NCBI RefSeq assembly: GCF_000299035.1
Contig: NZ_AKCS01000005.1
Coordinates: 1 to 64,000 of the forward strand
DNA from: Bacillus bingmayongensis
Lineage (GTDB): Bacteria > Bacillota > Bacilli > Bacillales > Bacillaceae_G
DNA: 64,000 nt
Direction of reading: 5' to 3'
This document shows positions 52,456 to 62,219 of this stretch, piece by piece. Numbering within the stretch: position 1 is the first letter of the stretch; each line of letters opens with the position of its first letter. A model generated the notes under the pieces. That model did no database searches, had not been told where the DNA came from, and saw only the letters and a list, made by a program, of their open reading frames with translations. The position numbers and the translations under genes are program-made.

Positions 52456-52827
52456 TTGGGGAAATTGTTATTTTTAATAATAATTGTTATTCTATTTTTT
52501 CTGTTGGAGAACTTGCTAAGAAAAAAATTAAAGATTACGCGGAAAAATGGTTTTATCTATCGACCTGTTAATAGATTTCATAAATGGGGAGAGCGGATTA
52601 TAATAATAATCTATTTAGTGGCGGCCTTTGTTTGTATTTACACTTCAGAGTATATAAAGGGTGCATATATATTATTTATATTTTTAGGTACGCAACAGCT
52701 TTTTCGGGTGTATATGGAATGGAAATTTGATAAAGAATCAAAAGAATATGTAATTTCTCTATTGGGAGTATTTTGTTTAATCATTACATTTAATGTAATG
52801 ATATATTTATTCCAACCTGTTGGTTAA
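52456..52827 (+). CDS. DUF4181 membrane protein
   Basis: This is a 123-residue protein with four hydrophobic segments (LLFLIIIVILFFLLENLL, RIIIIIYLVAAFVCIYTSEY, GAYILFIFLGTQQLF, VISLLGVFCLIITFNVMIYLF) and the INRFHKWGER-like cytosolic loop of DUF4181. Function unknown. TTG 52456 has GGAGG eight bases upstream; an earlier in-frame ATG (52441) lacks an RBS. A strong terminator follows. Confidence 0.8.
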   Translation: MGKLLFLIIIVILFFLLENLLRKKLKITRKNGFIYRPVNRFHKWGERIIIIIYLVAAFVCIYTSEYIKGAYILFIFLGTQQLFRVYMEWKFDKESKEYVISLLGVFCLIITFNVMIYLFQPVG

Positions 52828-52838
52828 AAGAGCTAGAT

Positions 52839-52886
52839 AATCAGAGTCGTTATCATAGTTTCAATGTGTATAACGACTCTGATTTA
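52839..52886. terminator. Terminator between convergent genes
   Basis: AATCAGAGTCGTTAT (52839-52853) pairs with ATAACGACTCTGATT (52870-52884). Confidence 0.92.
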
Positions 52887-52902
52887 TTAGTAGTTTTTTA
52901 TA

Positions 52903-53748
52903 TTACATCTTCTTAAAACTCCTCAAAACAAGAAATTCCCATACTCTCCACGGAAGAATTTTTTTCGCAACCATCATCAATTTTACACCTTTTCCAATTG
53001 GGTATCGAAGTGTTGTGTTTTTCGTTTCAGCAATCGCTACGATTTTTTTCGCAACATCTACTGGATTGCCAAATGTATCACTGCCATTATAAATATGATT
53101 TTGTATTTTATCCATATGTGCTTTATAAGGAGAGGTTGATTCTGAATAATTTTCAGCAAGTTCTTTACCAACTTCCCATATGTTTGTGTTATAAGAACCT
53201 GGTTCGATTAACGAAACGTCTATTCCAAACGGCTTTACTTCTAGGCGAAGAGACTCACTCCAACCTTCCAGTGCGTATTTTGAAGAAACATAAGGTGATA
53301 AGCCGGGAAATCCAACTTGACCACTAATACTACTCACATTGATGATTTTCCCGCTTTGTTGTTTTCGCATATAAGGCAAGACAGCTTGCGTTATCGAAAT
53401 AGCTCCAAATAGGTTAGTCTCAAATTGTTTCCGATATTCTTCTACTGGAATTTCCTCTATAAATCCACCGCTTGCATATCCTGCGTTATTAACGAGAAGA
53501 TCAATTCGATTTAATTCTTTTAAAAATGATTGGAATGTATGTATAGATTTTGGATCTGTCACATCTAGTTGATAAATTTTAATATTTTCTTGTAAGTGTA
53601 ATGCAGTCGCTTGAGATAATAATTTTGCTTGTTTATCAAGATTACGCATTGTAGCGATGACAAGATAGTCTTTCTTCGCAAGTTCAAGGGTAGTTAAAAG
53701 GCCAAATCCGCTTGATGCACCTGTAATAATTGCGATTTTTTTACTCAT
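52903..53748 (-). CDS. Short-chain dehydrogenase/reductase
   Basis: This is a 281-residue NAD(P)-dependent SDR. TGASSGFGLLT is the cofactor loop, LLVNNAGYASGG follows, and the catalytic Ser in INVSSISGQVG is followed by YVSSKYALEG (YxxxK). The classical tetrad is present. The C-terminus (KKILPWRVWEFLVLRSFKKM) is basic and may touch the membrane. The substrate is unknown. ATG 53748 has only a weak RBS. It is divergent from the AraC regulator, with a 175-base spacer. Confidence 0.93.
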   Translation of the reverse strand: MSKKIAIITGASSGFGLLTTLELAKKDYLVIATMRNLDKQAKLLSQATALHLQENIKIYQLDVTDPKSIHTFQSFLKELNRIDLLVNNAGYASGGFIEEIPVEEYRKQFETNLFGAISITQAVLPYMRKQQSGKIINVSSISGQVGFPGLSPYVSSKYALEGWSESLRLEVKPFGIDVSLIEPGSYNTNIWEVGKELAENYSESTSPYKAHMDKIQNHIYNGSDTFGNPVDVAKKIVAIAETKNTTLRYPIGKGVKLMMVAKKILPWRVWEFLVLRSFKKM

Positions 53749-53864
53749 TTTAAGCTCACTTTCTTTTTTCTTACATCATAACGATTTTTATGTGGAAAAT
53801 CTATTATTCTCTCCGTTAAATCGTGAAGCATACATATTGTTTCTTTACATACGTTTGTTATAAT

Positions 53865-53879
53865 TGAAAATAATTATCA
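53865..53879. promoter_or_regulatory. Fur box
   Basis: TGAAAATAATTATCA matches the Fur consensus TGATAATNATTATCA at 13 of the 14 defined positions. It lies 46 bases before the AraC start codon, so iron-dependent repression of that gene (and possibly of the divergent SDR) is likely. Confidence 0.75.
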
Positions 53880-53924
53880 ATTAAGAAAAGTTGTATATTG
53901 TTGTGTAAAAGGAGTGTGAACTTC

Positions 53925-54884
53925 ATGGAAGCTAGCGGTTTTCATGATATTTTTCATAAATATTTCAATGGATTACATGTAGAACAAGAACAGAAGATGC
54001 ATGTATCAAAACCAATAGGAGAAGGAGAAATACAGAGGTGGACTTCTCTTTCCGGCATGGAAATTGTTTTATCAGACTATCAATTTCATACTAACCATCG
54101 CATTCATTTTTCATCAGATGCTGCAATGGTTGAGCTTAATTTTTGTTTACAAGGTTCAGGAGAAGTACATATTTTTAATTCGTCCTATAATCTCAAACCT
54201 GGAAATTGTTATTTGTACTTTATGAAGGATTTTGAAGTTTTATTTGAGTATGAAAAGCAGAATCCGATGTATTCATTAGCGATCGGGATCCCTGTACCTT
54301 TGTTTAATCACTTTATGGGAAATGTAGTACATCCGAAAATACTAGATTTTCATTCTGTTATTGGTGATCGATCTTTCAAGAAGTTTCGAGGTTCAATTGA
54401 TCCAATGACCGTTCATATCATCAAACAAATAATAGAGCGACCTCACAGTCACCGTATTTATCAACTTGATATAGAGAGTAAGGCACTTGAACTTCTATCT
54501 ATTTATTTTGGTAGATTTCTATTAAATGATAATCATCAAAAAAGAAATGGTCAATTATCGAAAAGTGATCTTGAAAAAATAAGAAGGGCCGAGGGAATTT
54601 TAATGGAGAGGATGGCAGCTCCTCCGTCTCTATTAGAATTATCAAAATCAGTAGGGCTAAATGATTATAAGTTAAAAATAGGGTTTAAAGAGTTATTTGG
54701 TACATCAGCTTTTGCCTATTTACGTGAAAAACGAATGGAGAGAGCAATGGATTTATTACGTACTGGAAGTAGTAATGTAAGTGAAGCAGCTTCTGCGGTT
54801 GGTTACACGAACTTAAGCCATTTCTCAGAACTGTTTCGAAAAAGATATGGAATGAACCCATCTGAATTTTTACGTATATATTAG
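53925..54884 (+). CDS. AraC-family regulator, probably iron-responsive
   Basis: This is a 319-residue protein: an N-terminal cupin-like sensing region (VELNFCLQGSGEVHIFNSSYNLKPGNCYLYFMKDF) and a C-terminal double helix-turn-helix (SLLELSKSVGLNDYKLKIGFKELFGTSAFAYLREKRMERAM... VSEAASAVGYTNLSHFSELFRKRYGMNPSEFLR). The form resembles PchR/YbtA siderophore regulators. A Fur box lies just upstream. ATG 53925 is close behind AAAAGGAGTG. An MFS transporter gene follows 144 bases downstream and may be its target. Confidence 0.88.
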   Translation: MEASGFHDIFHKYFNGLHVEQEQKMHVSKPIGEGEIQRWTSLSGMEIVLSDYQFHTNHRIHFSSDAAMVELNFCLQGSGEVHIFNSSYNLKPGNCYLYFMKDFEVLFEYEKQNPMYSLAIGIPVPLFNHFMGNVVHPKILDFHSVIGDRSFKKFRGSIDPMTVHIIKQIIERPHSHRIYQLDIESKALELLSIYFGRFLLNDNHQKRNGQLSKSDLEKIRRAEGILMERMAAPPSLLELSKSVGLNDYKLKIGFKELFGTSAFAYLREKRMERAMDLLRTGSSNVSEAASAVGYTNLSHFSELFRKRYGMNPSEFLRIY

Positions 54885-55028
54885 CCTTTTCAAAAAAATC
54901 CGTTATACCGTCAATTCCTCCGTCATTTGGTAGTTGCATTTCAATGGAATGATTATAATTTTTAACAAACGACTGAAGCAATTATTAATATAGCCTTTTA
55001 TGTAGAGGTAAATGAGGAGGAGTAGAAA

Positions 55029-56234
55029 ATGGAACAAAAAGCATCGAAGATTTCAAGTTATTTTTGGATGTTTGTTTTAACAGGAATGTTCTTAATTATA
55101 ACAACGACTGGTTTCGCTCGAATGGCGTATGGTATCATATTGCCTTTTATGCAAGAAGGTCTTCACTTGTCTACAGCACAATCAGGGATGCTCGGAACAA
55201 TTTTGTTTTTAGGATATTTATTGACAGTAGGGATGTCTGGCATACTTACTCTTCGTTTTGGGGGTAAAATGGTTTTACTATTAGGAAGCTGGCTTGTTGT
55301 AGTAAGTTTACTTGGATTAGGATTTGTTCCTTCATTTTGGTGGGCTTCTATTTGTATGCTTCTTGCTGGAGCGGGAAGTGCGCTCGTATATACGCCACTT
55401 ATGTCTATCACAGTAGGGTGGTTTCCTAAAAATAGAGGAACTGTCATGGGACTTTTACTAAGCGGGGCAGGAATAGGCATGTTGCTGAGCGGAATTATTG
55501 TTCCTTATATAGTACATACATTTCCGGCATATAGTTGGCGAGGTGTGTGGATAATTTTTGGAGTGATTACGTTATTGGTAGTACTGGTTGCTTCAATTGT
55601 ATTAAAAAATCCTAAGGTTTCTTCAGAAGATAAACAGAAAAGAGAGAAATCTAAAGCGTGGAGAACGAAGGAATTATATACAATTGCATGGTTGTATTTC
55701 ATTGTTGGGGTTGTATATTTAATTCCCAATCTATATCAAACAAGTTTTATGATTGATCTCGGGATTTCGCCGGCGCTCGCTGGTACTGTATATGCAGTAG
55801 CTGGTTTTTTTTCAATTACAGGAGCTCCTATTTTGGGAATGGTTTCAGATCGAATTGGCGTAAAGAAAGCATTATCTTTCGCACTTTCATTAGCTGTAAT
55901 TGGGGATGTAATTCCAATTGTTTTTGGGAATATGAAAGGGTTTATTGTATCGGCAATCATTTGGGGATCTAGTTTAGGAGGAATTTTATTATTAATTCAA
56001 GTTGCGGCTTCCAAGCAAGTATCTCCGAAATATGTTTCGATGGCAATTGGGTTTATCTCTATCTTTTATGCGGTGGGCCAAATGGTTGGACCAGGTTTTG
56101 CTGGTTGGATAATTGAGAAAGCTGGTTTTGCGGCGGCGTATGGTTTAGGTGCTTTCTGCTTCTTTGTTAGTTTGTGTATAGGAATGGGTTTGAAAAAAGA
56201 AGCGAGTATGGATTCGATACCTATGGAACAATAA
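55029..56234 (+). CDS. MFS transporter (YbfB/YjiJ-like)
   Basis: This is a 401-residue major facilitator with 12 transmembrane segments. FARMAYGIILPFMQEGLHLSTAQSGMLGTILFLGYLLTVG opens the first repeat, and WFPKNRGTVMGLLLSGAGIGML marks helices 4-5. It fits the YbfB/YjiJ branch; the substrate is unknown. Because it follows a Fur-controlled AraC gene, export or uptake of an iron-related compound is an inference. RBS GAGGAGGAG precedes ATG 55029. A very strong terminator follows. Confidence 0.9.
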   Translation: MEQKASKISSYFWMFVLTGMFLIITTTGFARMAYGIILPFMQEGLHLSTAQSGMLGTILFLGYLLTVGMSGILTLRFGGKMVLLLGSWLVVVSLLGLGFVPSFWWASICMLLAGAGSALVYTPLMSITVGWFPKNRGTVMGLLLSGAGIGMLLSGIIVPYIVHTFPAYSWRGVWIIFGVITLLVVLVASIVLKNPKVSSEDKQKREKSKAWRTKELYTIAWLYFIVGVVYLIPNLYQTSFMIDLGISPALAGTVYAVAGFFSITGAPILGMVSDRIGVKKALSFALSLAVIGDVIPIVFGNMKGFIVSAIIWGSSLGGILLLIQVAASKQVSPKYVSMAIGFISIFYAVGQMVGPGFAGWIIEKAGFAAAYGLGAFCFFVSLCIGMGLKKEASMDSIPMEQ

Positions 56235-56245
56235 TGGTGGTGAAC

Positions 56246-56291
56246 AAAAGTGGACATAATGAGACACCAGTCTCATTATGTCCACTTTTTT
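56246..56291 (+). terminator. 20-bp perfect stem terminator after MFS gene
   Basis: AAAAGTGGACATAATGAGAC (56246-56265) pairs perfectly with 56270-56289 around a four-base loop, then T-run. It also isolates the sigma-54 promoter of the aco operon. Confidence 0.93.
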
Positions 56292-56336
56292 CTCTATTAA
56301 AAAGAGAAAAAGCCTATCATTCTAAGGGTTTAAAAT

Positions 56337-56352
56337 TGGCACGGTATTTGCA
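56337..56352 (+). promoter_or_regulatory. Sigma-54 (SigL) promoter of acoABCL
   Basis: TGGCACG (56337-56343), four bases, then TTGCA (56348-56352) is a full -24/-12 element, 37 bases before the acoA start. It requires an enhancer-binding activator such as the AcoR encoded at 63512. Confidence 0.93.
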
Positions 56353-56388
56353 ATATAAAAGGCGAACAAGAAAATAGGAGGGCTGAAC

Positions 56389-57387
56389 ATGTTAAAAACA
56401 ACTGAAAGTAAAGGGAATGAAATGACAAAAGAACAAGCTCGTTGGATGTATGAAAAAATGTTAGAGATTCGTAAATTTGAGGATAAGGTGCATGAATTGT
56501 TCGCGCAAGGTGTTTTACCAGGTTTCGTTCATTTATACGCTGGAGAAGAAGCGGTAGCAGTTGGTGTTTGTGCCCATTTAACAGATAGCGATAGTATTAC
56601 GAGTACACATAGAGGGCATGGTCATTGTATCGCAAAAGGTTGTGATCTAGATGGTATGATGGCTGAGCTTTTTGGAAAAGCGACTGGATTATGTAAAGGA
56701 AAAGGCGGCTCAATGCATATTGCCGATTTAGATAAAGGAATGCTTGGTGCAAACGGTATTGTAGGAGGTGGATTTCCACTTGCATGCGGTTCGGCGCTAA
56801 CAGCAAAGTATAAAGGTACAAAAAATGTAAGCGTTTGTTTCTTTGGGGATGGTGCAAATAATGAAGGAACTTTTCATGAAGGCGTGAATTTAGCAGCAAT
56901 TTGGAAACTACCAGTTATCTTTGTTGCTGAAAACAATGGGTATGGTGAAGCGACTACATTTGAATATGCTTCAAGCTGTAATTCAATTGCAGATCGAGCA
57001 AAAGCTTATAATATCCCAGGTGTCAGGGTAGATGGAAAAGACCTTCTTGCCGTATATAAAGCAGCGGAAGAAGCGATTGAACGTGCGCGTAACGGAGAAG
57101 GTCCAACTTTAATTGAGTGTATGACATATCGTAACTATGGTCACTTCGAAGGCGAAGCACAAACATATAAAACAGCGGAAGAAAGAGAAGAGCATTTAAA
57201 TGAAAAGGATGCGATTGTGAATTTCCGTAAACATTTGATTAATGAAGGATTACTTACAGAAACTGAGCTTGTCGATATGGAAAAAGCAGTCGATGAAGCA
57301 GTACAAAAATCAATTGAGTTTAGTGAAAATAGTCCATATCCAGCTGATGAGGAACTACTAAAAGACGTGTATGTTTCTTACAAATAA
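56389..57387 (+). CDS. acoA: Acetoin dehydrogenase E1 alpha subunit
   Basis: This is a 332-residue thiamine-diphosphate E1 alpha chain. THRGHGHCIAKG and KGKGGSMHIAD lie near the active site. GDGANNEGTFHEGVNLAAIWKLPVIFVAENN is the ThDP motif (GDG...NN). With AcoB it cleaves acetoin and passes the acetyl group to AcoC. RBS AGGAGGG precedes ATG 56389; an in-frame ATG at 56422 also exists. It is first of four genes behind a sigma-54 promoter. Confidence 0.95.
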   Translation: MLKTTESKGNEMTKEQARWMYEKMLEIRKFEDKVHELFAQGVLPGFVHLYAGEEAVAVGVCAHLTDSDSITSTHRGHGHCIAKGCDLDGMMAELFGKATGLCKGKGGSMHIADLDKGMLGANGIVGGGFPLACGSALTAKYKGTKNVSVCFFGDGANNEGTFHEGVNLAAIWKLPVIFVAENNGYGEATTFEYASSCNSIADRAKAYNIPGVRVDGKDLLAVYKAAEEAIERARNGEGPTLIECMTYRNYGHFEGEAQTYKTAEEREEHLNEKDAIVNFRKHLINEGLLTETELVDMEKAVDEAVQKSIEFSENSPYPADEELLKDVYVSYK

Positions 57388-57404
57388 GAGGAGGGTGAAA
57401 AACA

Positions 57405-58439
57405 ATGACTAGAACAGTAAGTATGTCAAGTGCAATTAATGAAGCGATGAAATTAGCGATGCGACGTGATGAAAATGTTATTTTAATCGGGGAAGATGTT
57501 GCTGGCGGTGCGCAAGTTGATCACCTGCAAGATGATGAAGCATGGGGTGGTGTCCTTGGGGTTACGAAGGGACTTGTGCAAGAATTTGGTCGTAATCGCA
57601 TTTTAGATACACCAATTTCTGAGGCTGGCTATATGGGAGCTGCGATGGCTGCTGCTGCCACAGGATTACGTCCAATTGCTGAGTTAATGTTTAATGATTT
57701 TATTGGTAGCTGTCTAGATCAAGTGTTAAACCAAGGGGCGAAATTCCGTTATATGTTTGGCGGGAAGGCGAAAGTGCCAGTTACGATTCGTACGATGCAT
57801 GGTGCTGGATTTAGTGCAGCAGCACAGCATTCACAAAGTCTATATGCATTATTTACAAGTATTCCTGGTATTAAAGTTGTCGTTCCGTCAACTCCATATG
57901 ATGCAAAAGGGTTATTACTAGCAGCAATTGAAGATAATGATCCAGTTATCTTTTTTGAAGATAAAACACTTTACAATATGAAAGGTGAAGTTCCTGAAGA
58001 TTACTATACAATCCCATTAGGAAAAGCAGATGTAAAACGAGAAGGATCTGATGTGACAATTGTGGCAATTGGAAAACAAGTTCATACGGCACTAGAGGCT
58101 GCTGAACAGTTAACGAAGAAAGGATTTGAAGTAGAAGTGATTGATCCGCGCTGTTTATCACCGCTTGATGAAGACACAATTTTGGCATCTGTTGAAAAAA
58201 CAAATCGCCTTATCGTTATCGATGAAGCGAACCCAAGATGTAGTATTGCAACAGATATTGCGGCAATTGTTGCAGATAAAGGCTTTGATTTATTGGACGC
58301 ACCAATTAAGAGAATTACAGCACCACATACACCTGTTCCATTCTCACCACCACTTGAAAAGTTATACTTGCCAACACCTGAAAAAGTAATTGAAACAGTA
58401 TCTGAAATGATCGGAGACCGTTCATTATTAAACGTGTAA
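57405..58439 (+). CDS. acoB: Acetoin dehydrogenase E1 beta subunit
   Basis: This is a 344-residue transketolase-like beta chain: AINEAMKLAMRRDENVILIGEDVAGG at the start, GLVQEFGRNRILDTPISEAGYMGAAMAAAATGLRPIAELMFNDF in the pyrimidine domain, and the C-terminal transketolase domain from about residue 200. It forms the alpha2beta2 E1 with AcoA. It lies 17 bases after acoA with GAGGAGGGTG upstream. Confidence 0.95.
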   Translation: MTRTVSMSSAINEAMKLAMRRDENVILIGEDVAGGAQVDHLQDDEAWGGVLGVTKGLVQEFGRNRILDTPISEAGYMGAAMAAAATGLRPIAELMFNDFIGSCLDQVLNQGAKFRYMFGGKAKVPVTIRTMHGAGFSAAAQHSQSLYALFTSIPGIKVVVPSTPYDAKGLLLAAIEDNDPVIFFEDKTLYNMKGEVPEDYYTIPLGKADVKREGSDVTIVAIGKQVHTALEAAEQLTKKGFEVEVIDPRCLSPLDEDTILASVEKTNRLIVIDEANPRCSIATDIAAIVADKGFDLLDAPIKRITAPHTPVPFSPPLEKLYLPTPEKVIETVSEMIGDRSLLNV

Positions 58440-58466
58440 GGAAACAAGAGAAGGGAGAGAGAAAGC

Positions 58467-59672
58467 ATGGCTGTTGAAGTTGTAATGCCGAAATTAGGAA
58501 TGGCAATGAAGGAAGGAATTGTAACAGCTTGGAACATAAAAACAGGTGACAATGTTACGAAGGGCGAATCAATTGCTAGCATTAACTCAGAAAAAATTGA
58601 AATGGAAATTGAGTCTCCAGCAGACGGAACAGTTTTAGATATAGCTGTAGGAGAGGATCAAGGTGTTCCTCCAGGTACTGTTATTTGTTATATAGGTAAA
58701 CCAAATGAATCGGTGCCACAGCATGAAGAGAAGTCTGTTTCAGAAGATTCAGTTCCTAAAATAGAAACGCCTACCCAAAATGTACAGCATCCAGAACCAT
58801 ATGCGAAAGAAGGAATGAAACAAAGAATTAAAATTTCGCCAGTAGCTAGAAAAATTGCAAAAGCTGAAAATCTTGATATTACTAAACTAATAGGAACAGG
58901 ACCTGGGGGAAGAATTACGAAAGTTGATGTTTTAAAAGAGATAGAAGAAAAAGTTACAATTCCAAAAGTAGCTGAGCAAGAACAAAGTAAACAAATTCCT
59001 GTTACTGGTATGCGTAAAGCGATTGCGAGCCGTATGCATGTAAGTTTACAAAATAGTGCGCAATTAACATTAACAATGAAAGTGGATGTGACAGATTTAA
59101 TCAACCTACATAAGCAAATGACAGAAGTTGTTCAAAAACGATATGAAAATAAATTAACGATTACAGATTTTGTTTCTCGAGCTGTCGTTTTAGCACTGGA
59201 GGAGCACAAAGGGATGAATAGTGCTTATATTGATGATACAATCCATCAATTTGAACATGTACACTTAGGTATGGCAGTTGCGTTAGAAAATGGCTTAGTG
59301 GTACCAGCAATCCGCTTTGCGAACAATTTATCACTTGTGCAATTGTCTAAAGAAATTAAAAACGTTGCAGCAAAAGCAAGAGAAGGTAGTCTAAGTAGTG
59401 ATGATATGCAAGGAACAACATTTACAATTAGTAATTTAGGTGCGTATGGAATCGAATATTTCACACCTGTATTAAACACGCCAGAAACTGGAATTCTAGG
59501 TGTAGGAGCGATTGAACATGTTCCTGTATATAGAGGAGAAGAATTACAAAAAGGCAGCATCTTGCCTTTAAGTCTAACATTTGATCATCGCGTATTAGAC
59601 GGTGCACCAGCCGCTGCGTTTTTACGTACGATTAAACAATATTTAGAAGAGCCAGTGACAATTCTTTTATAA
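58467..59672 (+). CDS. acoC: Acetoin dehydrogenase E2, dihydrolipoamide acetyltransferase
   Basis: This is a 401-residue E2. The N-terminal lipoyl domain has the lipoylated Lys in INSEKIEME (near residue 42). A flexible linker and E3-binding domain (SPVARKIAKAENLDITKLIGTGPGGRITKVDVL, about 125-160) lead to the catalytic domain with DHRVLDGAPAAAF near the end. It transfers the acetyl group from acetoin to CoA. RBS AGGGAGAG precedes ATG 58467, and acoL follows after 15 bases. Confidence 0.95.
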   Translation: MAVEVVMPKLGMAMKEGIVTAWNIKTGDNVTKGESIASINSEKIEMEIESPADGTVLDIAVGEDQGVPPGTVICYIGKPNESVPQHEEKSVSEDSVPKIETPTQNVQHPEPYAKEGMKQRIKISPVARKIAKAENLDITKLIGTGPGGRITKVDVLKEIEEKVTIPKVAEQEQSKQIPVTGMRKAIASRMHVSLQNSAQLTLTMKVDVTDLINLHKQMTEVVQKRYENKLTITDFVSRAVVLALEEHKGMNSAYIDDTIHQFEHVHLGMAVALENGLVVPAIRFANNLSLVQLSKEIKNVAAKAREGSLSSDDMQGTTFTISNLGAYGIEYFTPVLNTPETGILGVGAIEHVPVYRGEELQKGSILPLSLTFDHRVLDGAPAAAFLRTIKQYLEEPVTILL

Positions 59673-59687
59673 AAAGAAGGTGAGAGA

Positions 59688-61067
59688 ATGAGTAAATTAG
59701 TTGTAATCGGCGGGGGACCAGCTGGATATGTCGCAGCAATTACGGCTGCTCAAAATGGGAAAGAAGTTATTCTTGTTGAGGAGAATGCGCTTGGTGGTAC
59801 ATGTTTAAATGTAGGATGTATGCCGACAAAATCGTTGTTAGAAAGTGCGGAAGTACACGATATAGTGAAACATGCAAAGGAATTTGGGGTAAGAATTCCT
59901 CAAGATGATGTTCTAATTGATTGGCAGCAAATGCAGAACCGGAAAAAGAACATTGTCACTCAGCTCGTACAAGGCATTCAATATTTGATGAAGAAAAATA
60001 AAATTAAAGTGATAAAAGGAAAAGCTCGTTTTCAAACGGATCACCGTTTACAAATTATACAGGGTGGTAAAGGAGAAACTTTAGATGCGAGTCAATTTAT
60101 TATCGCATCTGGATCAGAACCTACTGAATTACCATTTGCACCGTTTGATGGGGAATGGATTTTAAATAGTAGTCATGTGATGTCCCTTAATCATATACCA
60201 GCATCATTACTCATTGTTGGTGGAGGGGTAATAGGGTGTGAGTTTGCTAGTATTTATAGCCGGCTTGGAACGAAGGTAACAATTGTGGAAATGGCAGCAC
60301 AACTTCTTCCAGGTGAAGATGAAGACATCGCAAGTATTTTAAGAGAAAAACTAGAGCGTGATGGTGTTCAAATTTTTACCGAAACAGGATTAAAAGGTTT
60401 GAATAATCATAAGAAACAAGCATTGTTTGAAAATAAGGATGGTTCTCATGAATTAAATCCAGAATATGTTCTTGTTTCGGTCGGTAGAAAACCACGTGTA
60501 AATGAATTGGGACTTGAACAAGCTGGGGTACAGTTTTCAAATAAAGGAATTGCTGTAAATGAGCATATGCAGACGAATGTTTCACATATTTATGCTGCAG
60601 GTGATATCATTGGTGGAATTCAACTTGCTCATGTAGCCTTTCATGAAGGGGCTACAGCTGCTTTACATGCATGTGGCGAAGAAGCAAAAGTGAACTATCA
60701 CGCAGTACCGAGATGCATATATACAGCTCCGGAAATTGCAAGTGTTGGTTTAACGGAAAAGGGTGCGCGTGAGCGATATGGAGATGTTCTCATTGGAGAA
60801 TTTCCATTTACCGCGAATGGAAAAGCACTTATTTTAGGAGAACAAATCGGCAAAGTGAAAGTAATTGTCGAGCCAACGTATCAAGAAATTGTTGGGATTT
60901 CTATCATTGGGCCTCGTGCGACAGAACTGATTGGACAAGGAACTGTCATGCTGCATACGGAAGTAACAGCTGATATAATGAGAGATTTTATTGCAGCACA
61001 TCCGACATTGTCTGAAGCGATTCATGAAGCGTTGTTACAGGCAATAGGACATGCTGTGCATGCGTGA
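59688..61067 (+). CDS. acoL: Acetoin dehydrogenase E3, dihydrolipoyl dehydrogenase
   Basis: This is a 459-residue flavoprotein. GGGPAGYVAA is the FAD loop, GGTCLNVGCMPTKSLL carries the redox disulphide, GGGVIGCEFASIYSRLG binds NAD, and AAHPTLSEAIHE supplies the catalytic His-Glu pair. It reoxidises lipoyl groups with NAD. RBS AGAAGGTGA precedes ATG 59688. A terminator follows, ending the operon. Confidence 0.95.
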   Translation: MSKLVVIGGGPAGYVAAITAAQNGKEVILVEENALGGTCLNVGCMPTKSLLESAEVHDIVKHAKEFGVRIPQDDVLIDWQQMQNRKKNIVTQLVQGIQYLMKKNKIKVIKGKARFQTDHRLQIIQGGKGETLDASQFIIASGSEPTELPFAPFDGEWILNSSHVMSLNHIPASLLIVGGGVIGCEFASIYSRLGTKVTIVEMAAQLLPGEDEDIASILREKLERDGVQIFTETGLKGLNNHKKQALFENKDGSHELNPEYVLVSVGRKPRVNELGLEQAGVQFSNKGIAVNEHMQTNVSHIYAAGDIIGGIQLAHVAFHEGATAALHACGEEAKVNYHAVPRCIYTAPEIASVGLTEKGARERYGDVLIGEFPFTANGKALILGEQIGKVKVIVEPTYQEIVGISIIGPRATELIGQGTVMLHTEVTADIMRDFIAAHPTLSEAIHEALLQAIGHAVHA

Positions 61068-61080
61068 GTAATATGGTTGG

Positions 61081-61118
61081 AAAAGAACAAGTTTGATATC
61101 ACAAACTTGTTCTTTTTA
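61081..61118 (+). terminator. Terminator of aco operon
   Basis: AAAAGAACAAGTTTG (61081-61095) pairs with CAAACTTGTTCTTTT (61102-61116), then T-rich. Confidence 0.93.
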
Positions 61119-61364
61119 TTGTATGACGAGATTGTAAAATAATTTGGCATCGAGATATTAGAACCATATATTTGTAAGTTGAAAGTATTTCAGTCTAAAA
61201 AATCAGATTTGTCAGTCTTTGTTTAAGTGTTATATAATAAGAACGTATATTCTGGTGAAATGATGAAATTTTATTGGGTTTATATCAACCTTTAAAGCAT
61301 ATTGTGAGTTGAATGAAGAAATGAAATAGAAAAGATTCTGTTTTTAAAATAAGGAGGATTTTTT

Positions 61365-62219
61365 ATGATATGCCACATTAAAGATGCACAAATATATTAT
61401 GAAATAATTGGTGAGGGAAAACCTGTAATTCTCTTACATGGATGCTCTGTTGATCATAGGCTAATGATGGGATGTATGGAATCAGTTTTTCATAAACATA
61501 CAGGCTATAAGCGCATTTATATTGATTTACCCGGTATGGGAAAATCGACTGCACCTAATTGGATAAATAGTTCTGATGTTTTATTGGATGTTTTGACTTT
61601 ATTTATCGAAAAGGTTGTTCCAAATGAAAAATTTCTACTCGCAGGAGAATCATATGGCGGATATTTATCTAGAGCAATCCTTTCAAAAATGCCTCAGCGA
61701 GTTGATGGTTTATTGCTCATATGCCCTGTTATAATTGCAGATCATAAAGCAAGAACAGTCCCAAAATATAATAGGATTATAAGTGATGATGAATTTTTAA
61801 ATAAACTTTCATCGGATGAAAGAAACGAATTTTGTGAGCTAGCAGTGATAGCAAATTCATATACATACAATCGGTATAAAGAAGAAATCAAACCAGGGCT
61901 TACAGTAGCTAATACAGAGTTTGTGGAAATGCTTCAAAGAAATTATACGTTATCATTCAATGCAAATGGACAAAAATACGACAAACCAGTTCTTTTACTC
62001 GCTGGAAGGCAAGATATAGTTGTAGGATATCAAGACTTATTGGAGATTATGGAAGAGTATCCACGAGCAACAATTGCTGTTTTAGATATGGCGGGTCATA
62101 ACTTACAGATTGAACAACCTGAGTTATTTGAGAATCTAGTCGGGGAATGGATGAAACGAACAGAGAATTCCAGTCCTAATGATTCGTATGAAAAGCAACA
62201 AAAGGAATCACCTTTATAA
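61365..62219 (+). CDS. Alpha/beta hydrolase
   Basis: This is a 284-residue hydrolase. The oxyanion motif LLHGCSVDH is near residue 24, the nucleophile elbow is GESYGG (Ser near 95), the acid is in AGRQDIVVG, and the His in DMAGHNLQIEQ. LPGMGKS and the lid region suggest an ester or proline-iminopeptidase-like enzyme. RBS AAGGAGG precedes ATG 61365. It lies between acoL and acoR but has its own upstream spacer of 245 bases, so it is not part of the aco transcript. Confidence 0.88.
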   Translation: MICHIKDAQIYYEIIGEGKPVILLHGCSVDHRLMMGCMESVFHKHTGYKRIYIDLPGMGKSTAPNWINSSDVLLDVLTLFIEKVVPNEKFLLAGESYGGYLSRAILSKMPQRVDGLLLICPVIIADHKARTVPKYNRIISDDEFLNKLSSDERNEFCELAVIANSYTYNRYKEEIKPGLTVANTEFVEMLQRNYTLSFNANGQKYDKPVLLLAGRQDIVVGYQDLLEIMEEYPRATIAVLDMAGHNLQIEQPELFENLVGEWMKRTENSSPNDSYEKQQKESPL

